Shown here piece after piece: positions 1 through 5,028 of a stretch of 5,076 bases of DNA. The notes beneath the pieces were generated by a model. The model searched no databases and was not told where the DNA came from. It saw only the letters and a list, made by a program, of their open reading frames with translations. The number at the start of each line of letters is the position of its first letter. Position 1 is the first letter of the stretch. Source of the DNA: Candidatus Gottesmanbacteria bacterium (GTDB lineage Bacteria > Patescibacteriota > Microgenomatia > 2-02-FULL-39-11); the NCBI GenBank assembly GCA_016218275.1, contig JACREK010000052.1, positions 1 to 5,076 of the forward strand, given 5' to 3'. Both the position numbers and the translations under genes were made by a program.

Positions 1-225
1 GGTACAGTTACTCTTTTTGCATTTGACCAAGGACAGGGATTAAGCGAACACCAGACTCCTTATGACGCTTTGGTATTTCTTTTGGATGGAGAAGCAGAAA
101 TTACTGTTTCAGGTAAACTGCATCATGTAAAACAAGGGGAAATGTTGATTATGCCAACAAATCACCCGCATGCATTAAAAGCAGTCAAAAGATTCAAAAT
201 GGCTTTGATAATGATAAAGTCATAA
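1..225 (+). CDS. Small cupin-domain protein, C-terminal part (5' end outside window)
   Basis: This frame is open from the first base and ends at TAA 223-225, giving the last 74 residues of a protein whose start lies upstream. It reads as a single-domain cupin, a small beta-barrel that usually binds a metal or small ligand in the cytoplasm. The first cupin motif is visible as SEHQTPYDALVFLLDGEAE, and its strands continue as ITVSG. The second motif is the GEMLIMPTNHPHAL stretch, with G-x5-P and the His of PHAL in the usual places. The EH of the first motif and the His of the second are the probable metal ligands. The protein ends just after the last barrel strand (KMALIMIKS), as stand-alone cupins of roughly 100-110 residues do. 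Such proteins are often of unknown substrate, and no function can be assigned here. Nothing after the stop looks like a strong terminator. Confidence 0.85.
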   Translation, partial: GTVTLFAFDQGQGLSEHQTPYDALVFLLDGEAEITVSGKLHHVKQGEMLIMPTNHPHALKAVKRFKMALIMIKS

Positions 226-273
226 AATAGACAAATATGCGTAATTTGTAGGATTACCACATCGGGAGTGGAA

Positions 274-305
274 TTCACATCAGACCGCAGACTATTTGTT
301 ATACT
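274..305 (+). promoter_or_regulatory. Candidate extended -10 promoter for the small membrane protein
   Basis: TATACT at 300-305 matches five of six bases of the -10 consensus and is preceded by TG at 297-298 with one base between, an extended -10. TTCACA at 274-279 matches five of six bases of the -35 box, but the spacer is 20 bp, longer than ideal; an extended -10 can make up for this. Transcription would begin near 312, about 13 nt before ATG 325. This is the main argument for placing the start at 325 and not at the upstream in-frame GTG 268, which would lie upstream of the transcript. Confidence 0.45.
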
Positions 306-324
306 GATATCATATATCTCTCTT

Positions 325-492
325 ATGTCTGCCAAAACGCAAGTCATGATAGGTATGGTTATCGGATCATTATTAGGCGGATATGTTCCTGTGATGTTTG
401 GAGTCAGTGCATTTTCTTTTACTTCAATTATTTTCAGTGCAGTAGGAGGGATAGCAGGAATATATATTGCATATAAACTGTCTAATCATTAA
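325..492 (+). CDS. Small two-helix membrane protein, unknown function
   Basis: This is a 55-residue protein that is almost entirely hydrophobic. The first helix covers about residues 6-26 and contains IGSLLGGYVPV. The second covers about 32-52 and contains SAVGGIAGIYIAYKL. Both helices carry GG and GxxxG-type small-residue patterns that favour tight helix packing, and a short serine-containing turn joins them. From memory, small proteins of this look (helix with GGYxP, an SxxSIIF turn, then a GGIxGI helix) occur widely in bacteria as uncharacterised proteins. The frame is open upstream to GTG 268, which would add 19 residues with a charged TSDRR patch. I prefer ATG 325 because the best promoter ends between the two starts. 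No Shine-Dalgarno sequence precedes either start. ATG 346 and ATG 355 are further in-frame options but would cut into the first helix. Function is unknown. Confidence 0.7.
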   Translation: MSAKTQVMIGMVIGSLLGGYVPVMFGVSAFSFTSIIFSAVGGIAGIYIAYKLSNH

Positions 493-540
493 TTTAGAGC
501 CTTGGGATAATTTCCATACATTATGCCCCAAAAGGAATGC

Positions 541-562
541 AGATAATCATAAGATTATTTTT
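541..562 (+). terminator. Weak terminator-like hairpin after the small membrane protein gene
   Basis: ATAATC (543-548) pairs perfectly with GATTAT (553-558) across the loop ATAA. The stem can extend by one G-T and one A-T pair into the following T run (558-562). It lies about 50 bp after the stop of the small membrane protein gene and touches the stop codon of the convergent gene at 561. The stem is AT-rich and therefore weak. It fits the terminator plan only on the plus strand, since the minus-strand reading has no T run after the stem. Confidence 0.3.
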
Positions 563-1739
563 ACGGGAGTGATACTTTCAAGAAAAGACTAATTTTCTCC
601 GACAAAATCTTCATTAAATTAAAGACCGGATTTTCCGTGATTATTTGAGTCAGTGTTTTAGTTGGCGTTGGAGTAAGAGTGATTGTCGGTAGAGGAATTG
701 CCGTTGGGGAGGGAAGTACGTAGATGATTGTTTGAGTGGGAACGGCAGTCGTTGGACGAAGAGTAGGTATGACGGATTGGGTGGGAATAGGGGTAACAGT
801 AGGAAGTCGAGGATTAGTTGGAATAACAATCGAAGTGGGTATAGGTAAAGAAGTAGGAATTTGGGTGGGAATAATTGTGTTTTGGGGTGGAGGTGTACTA
901 AATTCAGGTTTGAAACCGCCATACTCCCACCAGTCTTCTTTATATCTGGTATCCATGAAAGAGCCGGTATCGCGGATAACATATTTTACTTCATTGCTCG
1001 CGGCATAGCCAAAAACTTGTCCGGTTGCGATGACAGGCAACTGGTTTCGGCCGTTAGCGTTATCTCTTTCATAGGCAGCCAAAAGATTGGGGTCGACACA
1101 AATGTCCAGAAAAAAATAAGGATAACCGTCGTCCTCGCCGGCGCTGTGAATAAACAGAATGGAATTTTTGGTCGCATATTGGACGTGGAAAACGTTGGTG
1201 CCGTCGATTGTTCGACCGGCCTTCAAACCAATTAACGGTTCGCCGGGAACAGCTTCTAATCCAAGCATATGGACGGCGTAAGCAGGCGTTGCAGACTCTC
1301 CCGGAATATTATGATGATTATCATAATCCCATGCATTGATCCGGTATGTTTTGATAATTTTCGGATAATGATTGGTAAATAAAGTACTGATTTGTGGCGG
1401 CATGTTGGGATCCAGGCCATAATTGTCTCCACGTCGACTGACAAGCTCTCGACCTTCATTGACTTCATACCAGCCGCGCATATATAGATTAGTTTCTGGA
1501 TTGGTGGTAGGATCAAAATCGAGCTTACGATTTTGACTAAGGCTGGCATAGGTTTGATTGGAGGTGGTTGGACAACTTGATGAGGCTAAAGGACGTAGTG
1601 AGGCTTGTGAACGTGTATAAAGAGCGGCATTTTTTTGGACAAGATATGTACCGGCAGCAATTCCGAAGATTATCAAAAAGAAAAAGGCGATAGTAAAAAG
1701 TTTGGTAGTCTTTTTTTTCCGGCTGAGTTTCCTTTTCAT
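561..1739 (-). CDS. Membrane-anchored extracytoplasmic protein with Pro/Thr-rich stalk, unknown function
   Basis: With the start at 1739 the protein has 392 residues. It opens with a strongly basic stretch (MKRKLSRKKK), then one hydrophobic helix at about residues 14-34, which reads as an uncleaved signal anchor that exports the rest. Residues about 35-280 form a soluble domain with no family I can name. It contains two cysteines (56 and 214) that could pair outside the cell, a segment LGLEAVPGEPLIGLKAG, and a conserved-looking end RDTGSFMDTRYKEDWWEYGG. Residues about 282-364 are a low-complexity Pro/Thr spacer. A short hydrophobic C-terminal segment (about 372-392) follows and could be an amphipathic helix. 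The frame is open to an in-frame ATG at 1760, but that start would lie inside the -10 box, so Met at 1739 is preferred. No Shine-Dalgarno sequence is present and the transcript may be leaderless. The gene is divergent from the propeller gene. A wall-related or adhesive role is only a guess. Confidence 0.8.
   Translation of the reverse strand: MKRKLSRKKKTTKLFTIAFFFLIIFGIAAGTYLVQKNAALYTRSQASLRPLASSSCPTTSNQTYASLSQNRKLDFDPTTNPETNLYMRGWYEVNEGRELVSRRGDNYGLDPNMPPQISTLFTNHYPKIIKTYRINAWDYDNHHNIPGESATPAYAVHMLGLEAVPGEPLIGLKAGRTIDGTNVFHVQYATKNSILFIHSAGEDDGYPYFFLDICVDPNLLAAYERDNANGRNQLPVIATGQVFGYAASNEVKYVIRDTGSFMDTRYKEDWWEYGGFKPEFSTPPPQNTIIPTQIPTSLPIPTSIVIPTNPRLPTVTPIPTQSVIPTLRPTTAVPTQTIIYVLPSPTAIPLPTITLTPTPTKTLTQIITENPVFNLMKILSEKISLFLKVSLP
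648..896 (-). repeat. Pro/Thr-rich low-complexity stalk-coding segment
   Basis: On the minus strand this stretch encodes about 83 residues made mainly of Pro, Thr, Ile and Ser, with PT recurring every few residues (for example IPTQIPTSLPIPTS and TLTPTPTKTL). The plus strand therefore looks G- and T-rich (GTGGGAATAG-like units) over this interval. The units vary too much for an exact tandem repeat. Such segments normally form extended stalks or glycosylated linkers in surface proteins. Confidence 0.8.
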
Positions 1740-1747
1740 TTGGAAAC

Positions 1748-1753
1748 TATAAT
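1748..1753 (+). promoter_or_regulatory. Perfect -10 box facing the propeller gene
   Basis: TATAAT is exact on the plus strand and overlaps the minus-strand -10 box by five bases. It would start a transcript near 1760 with a leader of about 58 nt before ATG 1818. The -35 match is poor: CTGAGT at 1723-1728 matches three of six bases with a 19-bp spacer. An alternative -10, TATGGT at 1792-1797, lies closer to the gene but is weaker. Confidence 0.35.
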
Positions 1754-1777
1754 ACCACATTATTATGGTTTTGTTGA
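1749..1777 (-). promoter_or_regulatory. Promoter of the anchored stalk protein gene (extended -10, leaderless)
   Basis: Read on the minus strand, TCAACA (1777-1772, four of six bases of the -35 box) is followed after exactly 17 bp by TATTAT (1754-1749, five of six bases of the -10 box), with TG one base upstream of the -10. Transcription would start at about 1743-1741, only two to four bases before the ATG at 1739. This leaves no room for a ribosome binding site and supports leaderless translation. Confidence 0.55.
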
Positions 1778-1817
1778 TTTTAGTCTCTTTTTATGGTCTA
1801 CTTGAATTAGATCTTTC

Positions 1818-3908
1818 ATGAAGTTGTTTAAATTAATTGTTCTTGGTTTCTTCTTGCTTTCCTCTTTTTTTATCCCTCAATTTGTCTTGGCTGAAGCAAA
1901 AATAGACTCCTCTTTTTCCTCTTCAGGAGGGGTAATTCCCAAACTTCCCAAAACTCCCAATGATCCGGAGCTTTTCAACGGCCATGTCTATCCTAATTGG
2001 GGGTCGGTTTGCCAAAGATATACATACTCTGTTGTCTACCGCGATAAAGAAGGACGGAAACCACAATATGTGAAGATATACTTCAACGGGAAAATGATTG
2101 ACATGGATAAAGCAAATCCGGCTGATAATGATTACAAAAAAGGAGTAAAGTATATCTATAAATTTGTTCCCAACAAACTTGGCTCCAATTTTTATTATTT
2201 TGAAGCTTCCAATGGTTTGGGTAAATCTCGTGCCTCAATAATCGATTCACCCGATAACGGTCCGGTATTGTTTGAAAGTCCTTTTGACAAAAATGAGATT
2301 GCAGTGGTTGCGAGGGAAGCCGGCAAAAAAATCCTCAGTTTCTCAACCGAAAAGGAATGGATTGGAGGAGTAGCTTTATCCGATGACGGCAGATATCTTG
2401 TTGCAAAAAGTTCAAAACATATATATTTTTTTGATACGACAAGACCAGAAAGACCTCTTTGGACGTTTAATTGTGAACAGTGCAGAGTTGGAGATGATGT
2501 TAAAGGCGGGATAGACATTTCCGCAAACGGGTCAAAAATAATTGCCGCAATTGGAGAAAGAATTGTATTTTTTGATAAATCAAGCAACAAACCCATTTGG
2601 AAGTATGACAAAGCCGGCAATGCCTATAATGTGGCAATATCAAAAGACGGAAAATACATGGCCGCAGCCACAGCCGGTGAAGAATCAAATATAGAATCAA
2701 ACCTGTTGATTTTATGGAGTGAGAGAAGCGAGATTCCTTTATGGCAGTATCATTCTTCCGGTAATTTCCATGATGTCTCTTTATCCGATGACGGAAGTTA
2801 TATTGCCGGATCAACCGGATGTCCAGACAGAAGAGCCTATCTTTTTTCCAAAGAGTCAAATACTCCACTGGTGAAAACAGATTCCTTAACTCGCGATTCA
2901 CCGGTACACCGGGCAAAAGTTTCGTCAGACGGATCTTTCTTTGCGGTTGGCAGCGAGTCTGATGCAGGAGCGGTATTTTTATTTTCCAAAAACTCAAAGA
3001 ATCAGATTTGGAAATTCCCCACATATCAAGGAAGCAGTGTCCGGGCCTTAAGTTTTACTCCTGATGGCAAATATATCGGGGCTGCCACTTTTGGCGGAAA
3101 TGCATATATTTTTGATGCTCAATCTCCCAAGCCCGTCTCCTCTTGGGTGGTAAATAATACTGCATTGGGTGGTATAGATATTGCTGATGACGGAAGCTTT
3201 ATTGCTACAGGTGGAACCGATAACAAACTTCATATTTTTGAGAGAAATTCCCAAAAAGAAACGCAAGTTCCTTTCAATGAATATGTGGAGGAGATAGATA
3301 TTTCGGCAAACGGAAGATATATCGCCGCAGGTACCGGCGGATCGGTTTACTTTTTTGAAACTTTTACCAAAGATGAAAGTTCTGTTGTTTGTTCATCCAT
3401 TATTGAGCCAAAAGAAGAAGAGGAGATGATGGGAGGTGGCGGTGAACAAGTTGTCTCAAGCCTTTGTGGTGACGGAAGATGCGAAGGTCCGGAGACGATT
3501 GATAACTGCAGAAGAGATTGCGATCCCGACTATAAAGGAAAACAAAATAAATTACCAGGGATGATGTTTGGATTTGGATTCATTGGGACAATACTGGCTT
3601 TAGTTGGATATTTGGTAACAGTTAGATTTAATCTTCTTAGAAAACCGGTCGGAAAAATATTGAGATTAAATAGAAAAATAATAATATTTCTGGCAATTTT
3701 GAGCGTAATATTTTTCTTTCTGATAGTAGTTGCGATGCTGGTTAATCGTCCTACAGAGGTGAAAAGGCAACCTTTCGAAAGAAAAGAAAACAGACAAGAA
3801 AGTCTGTTGGAATCATCCAAAGAAGATATATGCGGAAATGATGTCTGCGAACCGGGTTTAGGTGAGACCAAAGCTGTTTGTCCTCAAGACTGTTCCGCCG
3901 GAGACTGA
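1818..3908 (+). CDS. Exported WD40/PQQ-like beta-propeller protein with two membrane helices and twin four-Cys motifs
   Basis: The protein has 696 residues. Residues 1-25 are a signal peptide (MKLFK, a hydrophobic core, then VLA before EA, with cleavage after Ala25 or Ala27). Residues about 64-140 look like an Ig-like or fibronectin-like sandwich (YTYSVVYRDKEG...IYFNGK...YYFEASNG). Residues about 170-516 hold eight repeats of about 40-48 residues with a V-x-[IL]-S-x-[DN]-G start. An acidic, glycine-rich linker follows (EEEEMMGGGGEQ, 533-543). Then come a four-cysteine motif (C550, C555, C564, C568), a helix at about 581-603, a basic loop, a second helix at about 620-643, and a second four-cysteine motif (C672, C677, C688, C692). 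The propeller should lie outside the membrane and probably binds a protein or glycan ligand; no catalytic residues are evident. The cysteine motif C-G-[DN]-[GD]-x-C...C-x-x-D-C recurs in exported proteins of archaea and CPR bacteria, with unknown role. Start ATG 1818 fits the signal peptide; no Shine-Dalgarno site is visible. The 3' end overlaps the convergent peptidase gene. Confidence 0.88.
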   Translation: MKLFKLIVLGFFLLSSFFIPQFVLAEAKIDSSFSSSGGVIPKLPKTPNDPELFNGHVYPNWGSVCQRYTYSVVYRDKEGRKPQYVKIYFNGKMIDMDKANPADNDYKKGVKYIYKFVPNKLGSNFYYFEASNGLGKSRASIIDSPDNGPVLFESPFDKNEIAVVAREAGKKILSFSTEKEWIGGVALSDDGRYLVAKSSKHIYFFDTTRPERPLWTFNCEQCRVGDDVKGGIDISANGSKIIAAIGERIVFFDKSSNKPIWKYDKAGNAYNVAISKDGKYMAAATAGEESNIESNLLILWSERSEIPLWQYHSSGNFHDVSLSDDGSYIAGSTGCPDRRAYLFSKESNTPLVKTDSLTRDSPVHRAKVSSDGSFFAVGSESDAGAVFLFSKNSKNQIWKFPTYQGSSVRALSFTPDGKYIGAATFGGNAYIFDAQSPKPVSSWVVNNTALGGIDIADDGSFIATGGTDNKLHIFERNSQKETQVPFNEYVEEIDISANGRYIAAGTGGSVYFFETFTKDESSVVCSSIIEPKEEEEMMGGGGEQVVSSLCGDGRCEGPETIDNCRRDCDPDYKGKQNKLPGMMFGFGFIGTILALVGYLVTVRFNLLRKPVGKILRLNRKIIIFLAILSVIFFFLIVVAMLVNRPTEVKRQPFERKENRQESLLESSKEDICGNDVCEPGLGETKAVCPQDCSAGD
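2325..3365 (+). repeat. Eight beta-propeller repeats within the 696-residue protein
   Basis: Repeat starts are visible at residues 185 (VALSDDG), 232 (IDISANG), 272 (VAISKDG), 320 (VSLSDDG), 366 (AKVSSDG), 411 (LSFTPDG), 453 (IDIADDG) and 493 (IDISANG). Each continues as a [KRS]-[YF]-[IL]-[AV]-[AV] strand and then an [IA]-[YVH]-[LIF]-F strand. Several end in an outer strand of the PLWTF, PIWKY, PLWQY or QIWKF type. The last repeat lacks this outer strand, while a matching one (KILSFSTEKEW, about 171-181) precedes the first repeat. This suggests that the N- and C-terminal parts close the ring in the 'velcro' manner. Spacing is 40-48 residues. Confidence 0.82.
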
Positions 3909-4768
3909 TTGTTCTGGTAGTTTTGGATGTAGTTTATAAATTCCTGATGAAATTGTTCCTCTGTCATGCCAAAAGAGCTAAAAAAAGCTTTATTAAAGTC
4001 ATTGTTTTTAAGAGAAGCTACAAAGTCATACATTTTTTCTTGCCCATATTTGTCAAAAAGATATTTCGTCATCAGATATGTCTGGCCATAAAGCACACCG
4101 CCAGCTTTATCAATGTTAATTTTTTTAATCCACATGGCAGTCCCCAAAATTCCCCGCATATTTAGAATGTCCTTAATATATCTGCCCTCTTTTAAGTCAA
4201 CTTGAAGTTCGTTGGGTTTTCTATATTCATCCATCTTGCCGATATAGGAAGCCAATCCCTCATTGAACCAATTAGGAGCGGGTATTAATTTGTTAGTAAG
4301 CATGGCTAAATTTCTATGCGACATCTCATGAGCAATTTTACCTGTCGTCATTCTACCGACGCGGATATTGATTGTCAGTTCATTACCTGTTCCTCCGCCA
4401 AAAGGATAAGAGCCAAATCGGAGCATATCAAACTCAGATTTAGCCAAGACCACCGGCATCGAATAAGTGGTTTTATAAAACTGCCTATTCATATTATCTG
4501 CTTGTTTTAGTTGGTTCATTGTATCTTTGGCCATATCAATACTATTTCCTGGATAATACAAGGTGATGTTATTATCTTTTAAGGTCGAATAGCCGATTTT
4601 TATGGGAGAGATGGCAAATAATGGACCAAAAAGAAATAAACAGGCAACAACCAGCGGCACACCAATAAAAAGTTGAAAGAGATATTTCTTTTTGTTTTTA
4701 GTACTTAAATATCCTCTGATGGAGTCGAGGATAATAAATAAAGCTATAGCACCAAAAAGATAAAGCAT
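3884..4768 (-). CDS. Membrane-anchored gluzincin metallopeptidase (peptidase MA-like)
   Basis: With the start at 4768 this is a 294-residue predicted zinc peptidase acting outside the cytoplasmic membrane. Two hydrophobic helices open the protein (about residues 2-17 and 30-53), separated by a lysine-rich loop (STKNKKK) that should face the cytoplasm and so places the C-terminal domain outside. The catalytic site is HEMSH at 147-151, with the two zinc-binding histidines and the catalytic Glu148. NEGLASY follows, and its Glu170 is the third ligand. Eighteen residues separate the second His from this Glu, the gluzincin spacing (HExxH-x18-E). GGVLYGQTYLMTKYLFDKYG further on matches the Y-x-Q-x-x-x-x-x-x-Y-L-x-x-x-Y-G helix typical of the peptidase MA group. 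The substrate is unknown. A longer frame begins at TTG 4795, but ATG 4768 has a Shine-Dalgarno site at a good distance. The final 25 bp overlap the end of the convergent propeller gene. All catalytic residues are intact. Confidence 0.87.
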   Translation of the reverse strand: MLYLFGAIALFIILDSIRGYLSTKNKKKYLFQLFIGVPLVVACLFLFGPLFAISPIKIGYSTLKDNNITLYYPGNSIDMAKDTMNQLKQADNMNRQFYKTTYSMPVVLAKSEFDMLRFGSYPFGGGTGNELTINIRVGRMTTGKIAHEMSHRNLAMLTNKLIPAPNWFNEGLASYIGKMDEYRKPNELQVDLKEGRYIKDILNMRGILGTAMWIKKINIDKAGGVLYGQTYLMTKYLFDKYGQEKMYDFVASLKNNDFNKAFFSSFGMTEEQFHQEFINYIQNYQNNQSPAEQS

Positions 4769-4774
4769 ATTTAT

Positions 4775-4780
4775 CTTCTT
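4775..4780 (-). promoter_or_regulatory. Ribosome binding site deciding the peptidase start
   Basis: AAGAAG on the minus strand lies 6 nt before ATG 4768. It supports this start over the in-frame TTG at 4795, which has no such site and lies upstream of the predicted transcription start. Confidence 0.55.
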
Positions 4781-4786
4781 GATTAA

Positions 4787-4815
4787 GGTATACAAGGTTC
4801 AGATACTTTTATCAA
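4787..4815 (-). promoter_or_regulatory. Promoter of the metallopeptidase gene
   Basis: On the minus strand TTGATA (4815-4810, five of six bases of the -35 box) is followed after 17 bp by TATACC (4792-4787, four of six bases of the -10 box). Transcription would start near 4780, giving a leader of only about 12 nt that just holds the ribosome binding site. It lies back to back with the promoter of the RRM gene; the two -35 boxes are 7 bp apart. Confidence 0.5.
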
Positions 4816-4822
4816 GAGTAAG

Positions 4823-4851
4823 TGGACAAACCGTTTAAACTCTGGTATAAT
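4823..4851 (+). promoter_or_regulatory. Strong promoter of the RRM protein gene
   Basis: TGGACA (4823-4828, five of six bases of the -35 box), a 17-bp spacer and a perfect TATAAT (4846-4851), with TG one base upstream (4843-4844), form the best promoter in the window. Transcription would begin near 4858, about 170 nt before the ATG at 5029. Confidence 0.72.
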
Positions 4852-4863
4852 ACATCCATAATT

Positions 4864-4889
4864 AACAGATTTAAGCAAGTAAATCTGTT
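4864..4889 (+). repeat. Perfect 10-bp inverted repeat at the start of the leader
   Basis: AACAGATTTA (4864-4873) and TAAATCTGTT (4880-4889) are exact inverted copies around the 6-nt loop AGCAAG. The hairpin would begin about 6 nt from the predicted 5' end of the transcript, a position typical of elements that protect messages from decay. As DNA it could also be an operator just downstream of the -10 box. It is not a normal terminator, since the stem is AT-rich and no long T run follows. Confidence 0.7.
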
Positions 4890-4922
4890 TAAATTTGATT
4901 TCGTTTTAAGCGAGTTTCAGAT

Positions 4923-4954
4923 AAAGATACCCTAATTTTTAGCTTCGTATCTTT
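4923..4954 (+). repeat. Second leader hairpin, 8-bp stem with inner 4-bp stem
   Basis: AAAGATAC (4923-4930) and GTATCTTT (4947-4954) are exact inverted copies. Inside the 16-nt loop, CTAA (4932-4935) can pair with TTAG (4939-4942). One T follows the stem, so termination is possible but poorly supported. Confidence 0.55.
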
Positions 4955-5017
4955 TCCGCTTCTTAAATCTCTTCTTATTTAGACAGGTTCATTTGTTTAA
5001 ATTATTAAGATTTTAAA

Positions 5018-5022
5018 AGGAG
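5018..5022 (+). promoter_or_regulatory. Shine-Dalgarno site of the RRM protein gene
   Basis: AGGAG lies 6 nt before ATG 5029, within AAAAGGAGA. It is the only full-strength ribosome binding site in the window, which together with the strong promoter points to a highly expressed protein. Confidence 0.85.
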
Positions 5023-5028
5023 AAATTC

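Larger units (their letters stand above)
4858..5028 (+). other. Long structured 5' leader of the RRM protein gene
   Basis: The predicted transcript runs about 170 nt before its start codon, much longer than the leaders predicted for the neighbouring genes. It is AT-rich, contains two perfect-stem hairpins and a near-exact 11-nt direct repeat, and ends in a strong ribosome binding site. I see no convincing leader peptide in it. Its length and structure suggest control after transcription, as known for leaders of cold-induced RNA-binding protein genes; that role is an inference. Confidence 0.5.

Noticed and set aside
502..531. Hairpin TTGGGATAA / TTATGCCCCAA between the convergent genes as a terminator
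   Set aside because: The stem needs a 2-nt bulge and no T run follows on either strand. The AT-rich hairpin at 541-562 fits the plus-strand terminator plan slightly better.
650..1235. Open frames on both strands (736-1008 and 861-1235 plus; 650-982 and 986-1177 minus) within the stalk protein gene
   Set aside because: They mirror the low-complexity Pro/Thr codons and the soluble domain of the stalk protein in other frames; the GVGI-type repeats of the plus frame are the complement of PT codons.
2195..3024. Two long minus-strand open frames (2195-2620 and 2500-3024) opposite the propeller gene
   Set aside because: They lie wholly inside the propeller gene, whose protein has clear repeats and domains. 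Their translations are rich in Ser, Leu, Arg and Cys without motif or start signals.
3878..4165. Plus-strand open frame across the start of the peptidase gene's 3' half
   Set aside because: It lies opposite the well-supported peptidase and shows no motif; its Lys/Phe-rich translation is typical of an antisense shadow.
4833..5001. Three copies of GTTTAAA at 4833, 4887 and 4995, spaced 54 and 108 bp
   Set aside because: The spacing is curious, but a 7-mer of this composition is expected by chance in such AT-rich DNA, and the copies fall in different contexts (promoter spacer, hairpin flank, near the ribosome site).
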